Below are positions 53,580 through 61,306 of a stretch of 64,000 bases of DNA, in pieces. The DNA is taken from the NCBI GenBank assembly GCA_964508705.1, contig CAZDUS010000001.1, forward strand, positions 186,001 through 250,000, given 5' to 3'. Source of the stretch: CAZDUS01 sp964508705. Lineage in GTDB: Bacteria > Verrucomicrobiota > Kiritimatiellia > CAIKKV01 > CAITUY01. Numbering within the stretch: the first letter of the stretch is position 1; every line of letters starts with the position of its first letter. The translations under genes were made by a program, and so were the position numbers. Below the pieces are notes generated by a model that searched no databases, was not told the origin of the DNA, and worked only from the letters and a program-made list of their open reading frames with translations.

Positions 53580-54336
53580 TCGATTAAAGGAGTGGGCGGC
53601 TCGACATGAGGCATCGCCCAGTACACTTGAAAAACTTGCGTCGCGGGTGAATGTCGAAGCTGCGCGTCGTCGTTATGCGAACGACACGATGCTTGCGTCG
53701 GCTTTGAGACTATTTTGGGGTAAATTGGGGTATGCCCTGACGGGTGCTATTGTGGCGGGAGTTGTATTTGTGGTTCTTCATCACAGCCAGCCGCAGGTTG
53801 GGCAGGGTGAGGTTGTCATGGCTGAACGGTTGGTTGCCCCGACGGCGGATCAGGTGAGTTCGATTCGCCATCTTTTTGCCGAGACGGCCCGGCTTTTCCC
53901 GCAACGGCTCCGGTGGATAGCGCAATCCAATGGAGATATGGGGTTGGGCGTGGAGGAGGGGGAGCAGGACTGGACAAGCGACACGCCGCCGATGCTGGTC
54001 AGGTTGGTGGTTGTGTCTCGGACAGGGACTGAGTCGGCATGGCGGCCGGTTTGGTCGTCGGATGTTGTTCTACGCGGGGAAGACTTGGCGGAGATAACAC
54101 CGAATCGGAATGCGGCCAACAAACTGACCTTGTGGGTCTATCCGCTCCAGAATGGACGGGTGGCGGTGGATACAGGCGTGGTGCTGGACAAGCCGATGAA
54201 ATTTGCATCCAGACTGAATTCGGTGGTCAAAGTCGGTGAACCAGCAGAGGTGGGAATGGTGCGCCGGGGAGATACCGAATACCGCCTTTTCCAGACAGTG
54301 GAACCACTTTGCACAGGGAAGGGACATAAATCATAA
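53566..54336 (+). CDS. Probable anti-sigma factor, single membrane helix
   Basis: The 256-residue protein begins MKLDDRLKEWAARHEASPST with a short cytoplasmic helical part and one transmembrane segment (LTGAIVAGVVFVVLHH, about 62-77). The rest is extracytoplasmic. Position directly after a sigma gene with a 14-bp overlap marks it as a likely anti-sigma factor. No zinc HxxxCxxC motif is present. The reading frame is intact although both neighbours are broken. Confidence 0.65.
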   Translation: MKLDDRLKEWAARHEASPSTLEKLASRVNVEAARRRYANDTMLASALRLFWGKLGYALTGAIVAGVVFVVLHHSQPQVGQGEVVMAERLVAPTADQVSSIRHLFAETARLFPQRLRWIAQSNGDMGLGVEEGEQDWTSDTPPMLVRLVVVSRTGTESAWRPVWSSDVVLRGEDLAEITPNRNAANKLTLWVYPLQNGRVAVDTGVVLDKPMKFASRLNSVVKVGEPAEVGMVRRGDTEYRLFQTVEPLCTGKGHKS

Positions 54337-55265
54337 GAAAGTTGGGAGCCTATCTCGCATCTTTGATGTTTTGCGCCGGGATGACGGTGCAGGCGGCTAC
54401 CCCTGTTTCCGTTACCGTGCAGGAACCTTGGGGCAACCTTTTTGCCGGCAAGGAAACTATCTTTCATACCGTGATAACGGCGACTGAAGCGTTTGAGGGG
54501 CGGATGGTCTGGCGGTATTCCGCCGATGGTCGCACATTGGCGCGGGGTGAAGGCGTTGTGAAGGCCGGACAAACTGCACCCGCGATCGGCGAGATGCGGT
54601 TCCATGTGCCAGTGGTAAATCCAGGTGTCGTTATGCAGACGATCCTTTCCGTAAGCGTTGAGCTGGCGGGGAGTGATAAGGTGGTTGCGACATTGGATAA
54701 GCCGATATGGGTATTCCCGGAAGATCCTTTTACGGGGCGTACGGAATGGTTGAAGAAATTAAACATCAGGCTTTTTGATCCCGTTGGAACGACGGCCAAG
54801 CTCTTTACTGAGTTAAAGATTCCATTCACTGAAATACGCGGTGTTGAGTCGTCGTCGGCAGAGGAAGGCGTTCTGGTCGTGGGTGAAGGAGTGTCGTTTA
54901 AGGATTATCGGGGTCTTGCGGAGAGTTTGATCAAGGTGGCTGCTGCGGGTAAGCCGGTGTTGTGTCTGGCGCCCGTTGGTGGAGAAATGCAGTTGCCCGT
55001 TTCCGGCTAGGCGGGGATGCCTCAGCCGGGTAGCCTGATGTTCTTGCGTCAGAGCATTATCAAGCAACTTGACAAGCGGTTGGATGTGGAAGGGTGGCAG
55101 GGGGGAGGGAAATGGTTTCGAGCGGTTTGAAATTGAGAGGGGATCGTGGGCCGGTTGTGGCCGAGGTTGGCTAAGGACGCTGGCGACTGGCCATGGATGG
55201 AGATGGGATTTGATAAAGGGAGTGGCAAACTGGTTGTGTGGATTTGGAAATGTCGTGCTGAATAA
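54333..55265 (+). pseudogene. Secreted protein gene with start-codon loss and three in-frame stops
   Basis: RKLGAYLASLMFCAGMTVQA reads as a signal peptide whose first codon is ATA at 54333, overlapping the previous stop as ATAA. Restoring ATG gives the usual ATGA coupling. The frame runs to TAG (55008), then TGA (55128) and TGA (55134), and ends at TAA 55263. Coding-like sequence continues after each stop without frame change: PGSLMFLRQSIIKQLDKRLD, then AKDAGDWPWMEMGFDKGSGK. Each lesion is a single transition. The family is unknown. Confidence 0.75.
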
Positions 55266-55850
55266 CACAAAAGGTACTGACTGTTTTACACGGCGGCCAT
55301 CGAAGTAAAAACAGCATTATTACTTGATAAATAGGTGGGAAGGCAGTGCAGACCAAAAGCGGTGGAATTGTTTTCCGCATAATAACACAGTTATAATTTG
55401 TTGACTAACACAGTCATTGATGGGTTCGTTATGCCAGCCGCCAACCATAAGAAACTTGCGGATGCCCTCGAGCGTATCGCTAGCGCGGTTCCTGATGAAT
55501 CTCTTCCTGTCCTCGGCGGGTTATCCTTGGACCATTGTGCGAACTGGACGGCGAAGTGCGTATATGGCTGCCTTGGAAATGGCTTCGACCGGCGGAGACT
55601 TAGAGCCCTTTGCCCGCTTCATTCTCGAAGAAATGCGGGTGGACTGGCACAAAGAGAAATGATTTTGAAATGACAATCCACGCCTAGTCGATGTTCTGCG
55701 TTTTGCGCATGGCGACGGTGTTGTGAATGGCAGTGTTTCCATCCCGTGACGCAAGGTCACGGGGACGGGTTGCTTGACGTGATTTTGATGTGGTGAAAGA
55801 AAAAAGGAAGGCGTATATACCCTTTTATAGTCAAAGAAAGGAGACTGATT
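55266..55850. other. Mostly non-coding region with a possible Fic relic
   Basis: There is no intact gene. Apart from the fragment at 55540-55662, frames here have no recognisable features. An AT-rich stretch near 55810 precedes the small secreted protein gene and probably holds its promoter. Confidence 0.4.
55540..55662 (+). pseudogene. C-terminal fragment resembling Fic family protein
   Basis: The frame reads RTGRRSAYMAALEMASTGGD, then LEPFARFILEEMRVDWHK and a stop, similar to the end of Fic-domain proteins (YxAALExAxxGDLxPFxxFL). The HPFxxGNGR active motif is absent. The match is short, so this is tentative. Confidence 0.4.
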
Positions 55851-56138
55851 ATGATTAAGAAAATGATGGTGTGTGTGTTGGTGGCGGGAATGATCTGCGC
55901 GGCGGCTACGGCGATGGCGGCGGGAAAGACCTATCAGGTAACTGGTCCGGTCCTGGAGTTGACCGATGCCAAGATCGTGGTGGAAAAGGGCAAGGAGAAA
56001 TGGGAAGTCTCCCGTACTGCCGATACCAAAGTGGCCGGTGATCTCAAGGTGGGCGCCAAGGTGACGATTGAGTACACCATGACGGCGACTGATGTGAAGG
56101 TGAAGGAAGACAAGCCAGTTGCTCCGAAAGAAAAGTAA
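55851..56138 (+). CDS. Small secreted protein, 95 aa
   Basis: AAAGGAG precedes the ATG. Residues 1-24 are a signal peptide (KMMVCVLVAGMICAAATAMA). The mature part has a small beta-rich pattern: YQVTGPVLELTDAKIVVEKG, then KWEVSRTADTKVAGDLKVGA and TIEYTMTATDVKVKED, a KxxxGxxVxVxY type seen in DUF5666-like OB folds. The C-terminus is Lys-rich. Function unknown. A 23-bp inverted repeat lies 17 bp after the stop. Confidence 0.7.
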   Translation: MIKKMMVCVLVAGMICAAATAMAAGKTYQVTGPVLELTDAKIVVEKGKEKWEVSRTADTKVAGDLKVGAKVTIEYTMTATDVKVKEDKPVAPKEK

Positions 56139-56155
56139 TCCTGAATTGGGGCATT

Positions 56156-56278
56156 GGTTAACTACGAAACACGCGAAATTCGCGAAAGGGACAGATCATC
56201 AAGTTATAAAAAACGAGTTTAGCCCAATTGGTATTCTTTTCTTGTTTTTCGTGATTTTCGCGTGTTTCGTAGTTAACC
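56156..56278. repeat. Long inverted repeat (23-bp arms, 77-bp loop), CACGAAG family
   Basis: Arms 56156-56178 and 56256-56278 are perfect complements (GGTTAACTACGAAACACGCG plus AAA). The arm contains ACTACGAAACACGCGAAA-type heptads like the AACCACGAAGGGCACGAAG repeats near 57300. It sits between convergent genes and could be a mobile miniature element, a terminator, or both. Confidence 0.75.
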
Positions 56279-56291
56279 TGATCTTTGTCAG

Positions 56292-57383
56292 TTAAATGCC
56301 GGAGAGTGAGATGGTCTGGAGTTGTTCTGGTGAGGTTGCCAGGAAATGATCGGCACGGGCCAGAGCGGTGGCTAGATCGGGCGCGGATTGGATGGCCTTG
56401 AAGAGTGTATGGCCATAAATGAAATTGCGGGCATAGTACGGCGCCAGAATTTTGATGCGGACGAGCGCCTTGTCCGGTGGGAAATCCTCGCTGATGTAGT
56501 TGCATAGTCGGTGCCACACCTCAACCGGATCAATCTTGAAAACAGGGTTATGCCATTGGGCAAATACCCACGGTTGTGCGGCGGCCATGCGTCCAATCAT
56601 CAGGCCGGAAGCGCTGGCAAATTGCGCGTTCATCGTTCTGGCGAATGCCGCTCCGGTAATATCGCCGTTGATAATGACGGGCAGTTTGGTTTCGGCAATA
56701 AGTTCGCCATAAAGAGAATGGCGCGCCGGACGATTCAAGGACTCCATCTCGAAACGGGTATGCAGCGTCAGGGCATCCACGCCTTCGTCCTCCAGAAGAT
56801 GCAGGCGGTCGCGCAGATGCTCGCGCCACGCGGGTTGTTCGGCACCGATCCGAATTTTTACCGTGAGCGGTCCGGCGAAGTGGTGACGCATGATATGGAC
56901 AATATCGCGTAGGCGGGTGAAATCGTCGAAAAGGTCTGAGCCGCCCCCCTGGCGCTTTACTGAATGGGCGGAGCAGGCGCTATTGAGATCGAGTCCGTCG
57001 GGTTTCAGAGGGGTCAGGCGGTCGATGATTTCAGGCAGGCGGACAGTATCTGTTACGAGAAGTTGATAGATGACCTTGCCTTCCTGGGGGCGGCGCTTGA
57101 GCCAGGGGGAAGTGATGGCGTTTTCGTGCAGGATCATCTTGGCCGCCAGCATTTCGGTGAAGAGGGCTCCATAACCGCCGAAGTCGGACAGTAAACGCCG
57201 GAAGGCGCTATGGGTGATGCCGGCCATGGGCGCGCAGAAGAGCGCAGGGTCGAAAGAGACGCCGCGTAGTGTCAGGGGTGGAGGATGGGAGGGAGGGATT
57301 AACCACGAAGGGCACGAAGAACACGAAGGGGACAAGGAAACGCCGCGTAGTGTTAGAGGAGGGGGGAAGGAAGCATCATTCAT
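56292..57383 (-). CDS. tRNA-dihydrouridine synthase family protein
   Basis: The 363-residue FMN enzyme has FDPALFCAPMAGITHSAFRR at the TIM-barrel start, LKPDGLDLNSACSAHSVKRQ (active-site Cys), TVKIRIGAEQPAW, DALTLHTRF and VIINGDITGA. The N-terminal 45 residues contain PPPLTLRGVS twice because of a tandem duplication that includes a dispersed repeat. The first ATG is 57383; no other start lies before the domain. It reduces uridine in tRNA; which position is modified cannot be told. Confidence 0.85.
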   Translation of the reverse strand: MNDASFPPPLTLRGVSLSPSCSSCPSWLIPPSHPPPLTLRGVSFDPALFCAPMAGITHSAFRRLLSDFGGYGALFTEMLAAKMILHENAITSPWLKRRPQEGKVIYQLLVTDTVRLPEIIDRLTPLKPDGLDLNSACSAHSVKRQGGGSDLFDDFTRLRDIVHIMRHHFAGPLTVKIRIGAEQPAWREHLRDRLHLLEDEGVDALTLHTRFEMESLNRPARHSLYGELIAETKLPVIINGDITGAAFARTMNAQFASASGLMIGRMAAAQPWVFAQWHNPVFKIDPVEVWHRLCNYISEDFPPDKALVRIKILAPYYARNFIYGHTLFKAIQSAPDLATALARADHFLATSPEQLQTISLSGI

Positions 57384-57437
57384 GTTGAGGATGGGAAGGC
57401 GGGATTAACCACGAAGGGCACGAAGAACACGAAGGGG
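57254..57437. repeat. Tandem duplication with two AACCACGAAGGGCACGAAG elements
   Basis: Unit 1 (about 57254-57331) and unit 2 (about 57332-57437) both start with ACGCCGCGTAGTGT(C/T)AG and end with TTAACCACGAAGGGCACGAA plus GAACACGAAGGGG. The duplication spans the 5' end of the dus gene. A further degenerate copy is at 63560-63590. Confidence 0.75.
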
Positions 57438-57484
57438 GAGCGGGGGTGAATTTATTGAGAGGGTACCCGTATTATTAAGGGTTG

Positions 57485-58327
57485 TCACTTCTTCCTTGGG
57501 CGACATAGTGATGAGTAGGTTTTGGGCAGGCGTTGATTCAGATAGCTTTCCGAATAACCAATAGAATCCTTTGACGTCCATCGTTCCAATTGTCCGTTTT
57601 TATCCAAGGCAATATCCAGAACGGCCAATCCGGCTTTAGAGCCTGTGGCGACCTGTATTTTTCCATCGGGGGCGCGGATTGAACCCTGATCGAATTTCTT
57701 TAAGGATATATTGCAACTGGCATCCAGTATGGATGCATGCGCCAACCACACGTGGTTGTCCAGGCAGCGGGCTGCATTGCGGTGGGGCTTGGCCAGGTCG
57801 CCGTAACTTGGAAAAAAGATCATGCGGGCGCCTTGCACGGCCAGGCAACGACTGGATTCTGGAAACTGGTTGTCATAGCACGTCATTATTCCGGCATCGC
57901 CAAACGGAAGCGGAAAAGTCTTAAACTCTTTTCCAGCCGCGTGGTTTTTGTGTTCGCCTGGCGCGAGGTGGACCTTTCGCTGGACATGTACAACCTTGCC
58001 GGACGGGTTGATCACCATGATGCTGATATAAGGTTTCTTTGGGCCCTTTTCGGATAGTGGCGCGATGAGCCAAAGATTGTTCTTTTTGGCAATGGCGCCG
58101 AAGGCTTTGGCGATGGGGCCCCGAATGGACTGCACATCATCAGGCTGGTGCTCGTACATTTCAGGGAGCAGTACCACTTGGCAACCGCATCCCGGAAGGT
58201 GCTTTTCACAAAAATCAAGCAGTCGGCTATAACAGTTTCCGGCGAGTTTGTCTTTGGCGGTTACCACCAGGGAAGCAGCGCCAATGCGAACGGAATGATG
58301 GTTTTGTTGAGAACGTTTCGTAGTCAT
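57485..58327 (-). CDS. Carbon-nitrogen hydrolase (nitrilase superfamily)
   Basis: The 280-residue protein shows the Glu-Lys-Cys triad: E56 in VVLLPEMYEH, K118 in VQRKVHLAPGEH and C150 in IMTCYDNQFPE. The segments SIMVINPSGKVVHV and GARMIFFPSYGDLAKPH fit the fold. The substrate is an amide or carbamoyl compound, not predictable. It lies next to an AraC-type regulator on the same strand, 102 bp downstream of it, with no shared pathway evident. Confidence 0.87.
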   Translation of the reverse strand: MTTKRSQQNHHSVRIGAASLVVTAKDKLAGNCYSRLLDFCEKHLPGCGCQVVLLPEMYEHQPDDVQSIRGPIAKAFGAIAKKNNLWLIAPLSEKGPKKPYISIMVINPSGKVVHVQRKVHLAPGEHKNHAAGKEFKTFPLPFGDAGIMTCYDNQFPESSRCLAVQGARMIFFPSYGDLAKPHRNAARCLDNHVWLAHASILDASCNISLKKFDQGSIRAPDGKIQVATGSKAGLAVLDIALDKNGQLERWTSKDSIGYSESYLNQRLPKTYSSLCRPRKK

Positions 58328-58429
58328 GGATTTCCTTCTTTTGAAATGCCGAGGCTTCAGAATAACAGGAAGACAGGAGGAATGAAGGAAAGAAACGGGT
58401 GTCTGCTCTGGCTTTCTTCCGAGGGGAGG

Positions 58430-59431
58430 TCAGTGGGGGTAGGGGGTGTCGCGTCCGCTGACGCGGGTGTACGCTTGACCTGCGCGGCGGTACTGGCTGG
58501 GGGACAGGCCTTCTTCTGAGCGGAATGCTTTTGAAAAGCTGTGGACCGTTTCGAAGCCGACGGCGACGGCGATTTCGGAGAGGGTCATCGAGGAGCCCAT
58601 CATCAACCCACAGGCTTTGGAGATACGGGCTCGGCGCAGATAGGTGCGAGGTGGGACGCCGAAGTGTTTTTGAAACAGTTGGCGGAAATGTGAAGGGGAG
58701 ATGCCGTGTTGGCGAGCGATGGCATCCAAAGATAGGGAGGCGTTGCAACGTGAGCGGAGATCGCTGGCGGCTTTTTCCAGAACAGGAATATGGGCGGAGT
58801 TTGTGGTGCCGAGCCCTTCCTGTCCCCGTAGGATTTCCGCGATGATTTCCAGCATCAAGCCTGACATGCGCAGGGCTCCGTAGGGTTGGGCGCGAACGGC
58901 TTCGGCGCAGAGTTCGCGGAGCAGGTGTCCAACCCGGTCGTTGGTGTAACCGTTGAGTTTGCCGCACAGGCGGGTCAGGGGAGGGTAATGGACAGGGCCA
59001 TGCATGAGTGGCTGGAGATCCGTCAGATCCAGCATGCCGCCGGGGATGGTAAAGTCCCAGTGGCTGGTGGCGGGTTGATAGACGATGTCGAAGTGGGCGT
59101 AGGCCAGTTCCATGGAGGGGGCGAACCCTTCCATGGTGTGGGGGGTATTGGGGGGTATCCAATAAAGATCTCCGGGGCCTGCTTCGGTGGTGGTGCCGGC
59201 GACCGTGAACAGGCCTTTTCCACTGGCGATGTGGACAATGAGATAATCCAGTAATTTCCGGGAGGGTATATCCCATGCGAGGCGTTGATGATGGCCGCAA
59301 TGCCGGATGTAAGGCTTGATAAGCGGTATTAATTCCGCCCCGGCTCCTGTGCCGGGGATGGGAGAGGCTGGGAGGCGCTTCTTTTTTTGTCGGCGATTCG
59401 GACACATGTTTGTTGATCCATCCAACGACAT
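58430..59431 (-). CDS. AraC family transcriptional regulator
   Basis: The 333-residue protein has an N-terminal cupin-type sensing domain (LDYLIVHIASGKGLFTVAGT, GDLYWIPPNTPHTMEGFAPS). The C-terminal AraC DNA-binding region has SLDAIARQHGISPSHFRQLF, FGVPPRTYLRRARISKACGL, MTLSEIAVAVGFETVHSFSK and the RSEEGLSPSQYRR end. It is divergent from the URO-D-like gene with a 76-bp gap, so it most likely controls that gene. The ATG at 59431 is chosen; 59407 is an alternative. Confidence 0.88.
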   Translation of the reverse strand: MSLDGSTNMCPNRRQKKKRLPASPIPGTGAGAELIPLIKPYIRHCGHHQRLAWDIPSRKLLDYLIVHIASGKGLFTVAGTTTEAGPGDLYWIPPNTPHTMEGFAPSMELAYAHFDIVYQPATSHWDFTIPGGMLDLTDLQPLMHGPVHYPPLTRLCGKLNGYTNDRVGHLLRELCAEAVRAQPYGALRMSGLMLEIIAEILRGQEGLGTTNSAHIPVLEKAASDLRSRCNASLSLDAIARQHGISPSHFRQLFQKHFGVPPRTYLRRARISKACGLMMGSSMTLSEIAVAVGFETVHSFSKAFRSEEGLSPSQYRRAGQAYTRVSGRDTPYPH

Positions 59432-59507
59432 ACTGGGGCGGGTTTGGCATGATTGCAATTGGAAAACGGGAATAGAATTTGACTTAGCAAGGGAAGGAAA
59501 GATTCCA

Positions 59508-60548
59508 ATGGCACTGAAATCGTGGTGGAAAGGACCGGTCAAAGCGGAGCCGAATTTTGAAAATGTATTGAAAGTGTTGCGGAGGGAGAAGCCGGATCGT
59601 CCGACAGTGTTCGAATTTTTTCTAAACCCGCCGCTTTACCGGCAGATCCTAGGGCTTGGTCCACAGGATCGGAAGGGCGATATGGGGGTTACAGTGGAGG
59701 CGTTTCGGGCGGCCGGGTATGACTATGCCACGGTGCAGGCGTCTGATTTCTGGTTTCATGTGGGAGAGGTTCATCAGGAGTCTTCCTTGTCGATGAACGA
59801 GGGGGCGGTGATTTCGGACCGGGCGAGTTTTGAGGCATATTCGTGGCCGGAACCGGAGAAATCCAACTTCAAGAACCTGGAGGTGGGCGAGAAGGCTCTT
59901 GTTCCCGGAATGAAGATTATCGCGTATACGCCAGGCGGCGTATTGGAGAATGTGATCCGGTTGGTGGGATTCGATACCCTGTGCTACATCCTTGCCGACG
60001 ATCCGGTTCTGGCGAAGGATATCTTTGATGCCGTGGGATCCCGCTTGATCCGGTATTACAAGATTTTACTTCAGCATGATGCTGTGGGAGCGATCATCGG
60101 GAATGATGACTGGGGGTTCAAGACGCAGCCGATGCTGTCGCCGGATGACATTAGGAAATATGTGGTTCCGTGGCATCGGAAGATTGTGGAAGTGGGGCAC
60201 TCGGCGGGAAGGCCGGTGATCATGCATTCCTGCGGGAATCTCAAGACGCTGATGGATGACATCATTGATGACATCCGCTATGACGGGAAGCATTCCTATG
60301 AGGATACGATTCTGCCGGTGGAGGAGGCGTATGAGCTGTATGGGCGGCGGATTGCTATCCTCGGTGGCATTGATGTGGACTTTGTGATCCGGTCGGAGCC
60401 AGAGGTGGTGTATCGGCGTTCCAAGGTGATGCTAGAGAGGAGTGCCGAACGAGGCGGGTATGCGCTGGGGACGGGCAACAGCGTGCCGGAGTATGTTCCG
60501 CCGGAACACTATTTTGCGATGATTGCGGCGGCCATTGAGGGACGGTAG
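59508..60548 (+). CDS. Uroporphyrinogen decarboxylase family protein (methyltransferase-like)
   Basis: The 346-residue protein has the URO-D barrel pattern: FENVLKVLRREKPDRPTVFE, a central PGGVLENVIRLVGF segment, GAIIGNDDWGFKTQPMLSPD and RPVIMHSCGNLKTLMDDIID. The HxCG zinc-type motif points to corrinoid or coenzyme-M methyltransferase-type enzymes (MtaA/CmuA) rather than haem synthesis. GGAAGGAAA lies before ATG 59508. It is divergent from an AraC-type sugar sensor, so a catabolic methyl transfer or decarboxylation is inferred. Confidence 0.82.
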   Translation: MALKSWWKGPVKAEPNFENVLKVLRREKPDRPTVFEFFLNPPLYRQILGLGPQDRKGDMGVTVEAFRAAGYDYATVQASDFWFHVGEVHQESSLSMNEGAVISDRASFEAYSWPEPEKSNFKNLEVGEKALVPGMKIIAYTPGGVLENVIRLVGFDTLCYILADDPVLAKDIFDAVGSRLIRYYKILLQHDAVGAIIGNDDWGFKTQPMLSPDDIRKYVVPWHRKIVEVGHSAGRPVIMHSCGNLKTLMDDIIDDIRYDGKHSYEDTILPVEEAYELYGRRIAILGGIDVDFVIRSEPEVVYRRSKVMLERSAERGGYALGTGNSVPEYVPPEHYFAMIAAAIEGR

Positions 60549-60616
60549 ATTGGGTGCATCTCTGAGGTTGGCAGGCAAGACGGTGTGGGCGACTAAATGA
60601 CTTTGGGTGTAAAAGG

Positions 60617-60682
60617 CCGGGGATGCGCCGACCGCGCAGGGTCGGCCTACACATAACGCCGGGGACACAGCCCCGACCTACA
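60617..60682. repeat. Tandem dispersed repeat, family D
   Basis: Two tandem units, each starting GCCGGGGA, contain hairpins: GCCGACCGCGCAGGGTCGGC, then GGGGACACAGCCCC, each followed by CTACA. They are intergenic between the URO-D gene and the pal terminator. Confidence 0.65.
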
Positions 60683-60702
60683 ATTGAGAGATGATTGGAA
60701 AT

Positions 60703-60732
60703 AAAAAAGCCCCGGGGAACCGGGGCTTTTTT
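60703..60732. terminator. Bidirectional intrinsic terminator
   Basis: AAAAAAGCCCCGG and CCGGGGCTTTTTT surround a short loop, 20 bp after the pal stop on the reverse strand. The A/T flanks let it end transcription in both directions. Confidence 0.9.
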
Positions 60733-60751
60733 ATTCAGTTCGAGAGAATGA

Positions 60752-61282
60752 TTACTTCATGATAACGAACTCGACGCGGCGGTTGACGCTCCATGAACTC
60801 TCGTCGTGACCGGCGGCCTTGGGCTGTTCTTCGCCGAGGCTCTTGGTCTGGACGCGGGCACCATCAACGCCGAGGCTCATCAGGTAGGCGCGGACAGCGA
60901 GGGCGCGGCGTTCGCCAAGCGACATATTGTACTCGTTGCTACCGCGCTCATCGCAATGCCCTTCAAGGGTTGCCACGGCTGACGCATTCGCCTTCAGGAA
61001 TTCGGAAACGGCTTCCACTTTGGCGCGCTCGGAATCATCCACCTGGGCGCTGTCATAGGCGAACAAAACGGTGTCAAACTGGCCGGCGACAAGGCCCTTG
61101 CCATCAGTAAGACTGCGATCGGGCAAGGTGCTGCCATCGCCCAACAAGCCGGGACCGCCGACCATGTCAGAACCCTGAGCGCCGGAAGTGCTGGACTTCT
61201 TGCCGAACCACTTCTTGCAACCGGTTGACGAAATTGCCACCAAACAGACCATCAAAACCACTGCCAAATCACGTATTTTCAT
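60752..61282 (-). CDS. pal: Peptidoglycan-associated lipoprotein Pal
   Basis: The 176-residue lipoprotein has a signal with lipobox (ISSTGC, Cys22). The OmpA-like domain includes VLFAYDSAQVDDSERAKVEA, ATLEGHCDERGSNEYNMSLG and RRALAVRAYLMSLGV, with terminal VNRRVEFVIMK. It binds peptidoglycan and TolB, tethering the outer membrane. It follows tolB by 24 bp and a TolA/TonB-like gene upstream, making a Tol-Pal operon ending at a strong terminator. Confidence 0.95.
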   Translation of the reverse strand: MKIRDLAVVLMVCLVAISSTGCKKWFGKKSSTSGAQGSDMVGGPGLLGDGSTLPDRSLTDGKGLVAGQFDTVLFAYDSAQVDDSERAKVEAVSEFLKANASAVATLEGHCDERGSNEYNMSLGERRALAVRAYLMSLGVDGARVQTKSLGEEQPKAAGHDESSWSVNRRVEFVIMK

Positions 61283-61306
61283 TGGTATTTTGCCTCAGAA
61301 TTATTG

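Noticed and set aside
53286..55136. Genome-wide recoding of TGA as an amino acid
   Set aside because: Other genes here, for example the flavin reductase and the metal ABC ATPase, end at TGA, and one of the interrupting stops is TAG. Local damage or local read-through is simpler.
58227..59450. Reverse-strand frame of 407 codons, rich in Arg, Pro and His
   Set aside because: It overlaps the AraC regulator in another frame. The AraC frame carries all helix-turn-helix motifs; this one has none.
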